Source: Govania unica (GTDB lineage: Bacteria; Pseudomonadota; Alphaproteobacteria; Sphingomonadales; Govanellaceae). Taken from it: a stretch of 64,000 bases of DNA. Made by a program: the position numbers and the translations under genes. The stretch lies in assembly GCF_027920805.1 (NCBI RefSeq), contig NZ_JANWOI010000003.1, positions 1 to 64,000 of the forward strand, in the 5' to 3' direction. Shown piece after piece: positions 63,236 to 64,000 of this stretch (positions within the stretch are counted from its first letter, which is position 1; each line of letters opens with the position of its first letter). Below the pieces are notes generated by a model. The model saw nothing but the letters and a program-made list of their open reading frames with translations, was not told where the DNA came from and made no database searches.

Positions 63236-64000
63236 ATGACCCGCCTGCCTCAGCCTCCGAAAGCCCTGCATCTTCAGGGTATTGCCGCTATCGTCGATCA
63301 GTTTGATGCGGTGTTGTGCGATGTCTGGGGCGTCATCCATAACGGGCAGCAGGCGCATGCCGACGCGCTCGATGCCCTTGGCCGTCTGCGCGCCCTCGAT
63401 AAGCCGGTGGTGCTGCTGTCGAATTCACCGCGACCGGCGCCGCCGATCTTTGGCCAGCTGCAGGGATTCGGCGTGCAGGCCGGACAGCATTTCGATGCCC
63501 TGGTGACGGCGGGCGATATGGCGCGGGCCGTAGTGCTTGAGCGCTTCGCCGACAAGCGCTGTTATCATATCGGCCCGGACCGTGACTTGCCACTGTTCGA
63601 CGCCCTGCCTGTGACGTTGACGACGGGTGTGGGAGACGCGGATGTTCTCATGTGCACGGGGCTGGTCGATGAATATCATGAGACGGCGGCGGATTATCTG
63701 CCGCTGCTCGAACGGGCGGCGGCGCGCGGGCTGCCGCTTATCTGCGCCAATCCCGATCTGATCGTGCATATGGGCGATGACCTCATCCCCTGCGCCGGAG
63801 CCATCGCGGTGCTCTATGATCAGATTGGTGGCAGCTCGATCTATTGCGGCAAACCTCATGAAAGCGCCTATGCGCATACCTTGCGGGTGATCGCGGGCTG
63901 CGCCGGGCGGGTCATCCCGGCGTCCCGGGTGCTGGCCATCGGCGACGCATTCGATACCGATATTCGCGGCGCAAAGCGGGCCGGGCTGCCGTCGTTGCTT
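63236..64000 (+). CDS. HAD class IIA hydrolase, TIGR01459 type (cut by window end)
   Basis: The first 255 codons are in the window. The HAD nucleophile motif is FDAVLCDVWGVIHNG at about 23-37, VVLLSNSPRP holds the second motif, CGKPHESAY the Lys, and LAIGDAFDTDIRGAKRAG the acidic motif. This is the NagD-like class IIA group, in its alphaproteobacterial TIGR01459 form, a phosphatase of unknown substrate. The start at 63236 has no strong Shine-Dalgarno. The end lies beyond position 64000. Confidence 0.88.
   Translation, partial: MTRLPQPPKALHLQGIAAIVDQFDAVLCDVWGVIHNGQQAHADALDALGRLRALDKPVVLLSNSPRPAPPIFGQLQGFGVQAGQHFDALVTAGDMARAVVLERFADKRCYHIGPDRDLPLFDALPVTLTTGVGDADVLMCTGLVDEYHETAADYLPLLERAAARGLPLICANPDLIVHMGDDLIPCAGAIAVLYDQIGGSSIYCGKPHESAYAHTLRVIAGCAGRVIPASRVLAIGDAFDTDIRGAKRAGLPSLL

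Overview
The window is chromosomal DNA of an alphaproteobacterium. Pointers: the 3' end of an rRNA operon followed by an initiator tRNA, a GTTC-N7-GTTC LexA box, an aerobic benzoyl-CoA (box) pathway with a BoxR-type regulator, PEP-CTERM proteins, and high GC with a strong GC bias at third codon positions. I cannot name the genus; a marine or soil member of the Rhodospirillales/Emcibacterales type is only a guess.

Layout. Positions 1-333 hold the end of a 5S rRNA gene and tRNA-fMet. The 3' part of that tRNA is repeated exactly (48 bp) at 9162-9209, and the 8.9 kb between is an integrative element of visibly lower GC. It carries a P4-type integrase, an AlpA-like excisionase, a Rep_trans/NicK-like initiator with a palindrome-rich non-coding region, and a cargo. 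The cargo is a tightly overlapping three-gene operon: an HD (YfbR-like) nucleotidase, a P-loop nucleotide-kinase-like protein, and an unknown domain fused to an MTAN/PNP-type nucleosidase. A convergent HARE-HTH gene follows. This cargo looks like a nucleotide-targeting defence module that I do not recognise as a named system, and it is the most interesting content of the window.

9.4-12.7 kb: three glycosyltransferases. 12.9-14.3 kb: an exported M28 peptidase. 14.4-20.8 kb: the box cluster, with boxR-boxC-boxB facing a divergent operon of FAD reductase, DUF4863 protein and flavodoxin; the last set may feed electrons to BoxB in place of BoxA. 20.8-26.9 kb: M61 peptidase, GlcG-like protein, malate synthase G and an XdhC-MocA fusion. 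28.0-34.6 kb: an RND tripartite efflux pump with a TetR regulator and a 26-bp perfect palindrome at its promoter. 34.7-39.5 kb: a nitronate monooxygenase, an SOS-controlled Y-family polymerase, an outer-membrane protein, a cluster of nested inverted repeats, and a ProC-like gene of foreign composition.

39.6-43.1 kb: a PhoP/PhoQ-like two-component system with two PepSY proteins, and a pseudouridine synthase. 43.2-47.3 kb: an LolA/DUF4412-like protein, a glyoxalase-II-like hydrolase and three Tad pilus (TadE/TadG) genes. 47.4-52.3 kb: a cobalamin riboswitch, a 32-codon Cys-rich leader ORF and a complete B12 uptake operon (btuB, btuF, btuC, btuD). 52.4-54.3 kb: a RidA-like protein and two paralogous PEP-CTERM proteins, each behind a sigma-54 promoter. 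54.8-59.6 kb: a five-gene TonB energy-transduction operon lacking an ExbD gene. 59.6-64 kb: an aldo/keto reductase, an NAD(P)-binding protein, a small exported protein, a membrane-anchored degenerate EAL protein and the start of a HAD hydrolase cut by the window edge.

All calls rest on reading motifs and gene context; no database search was possible.
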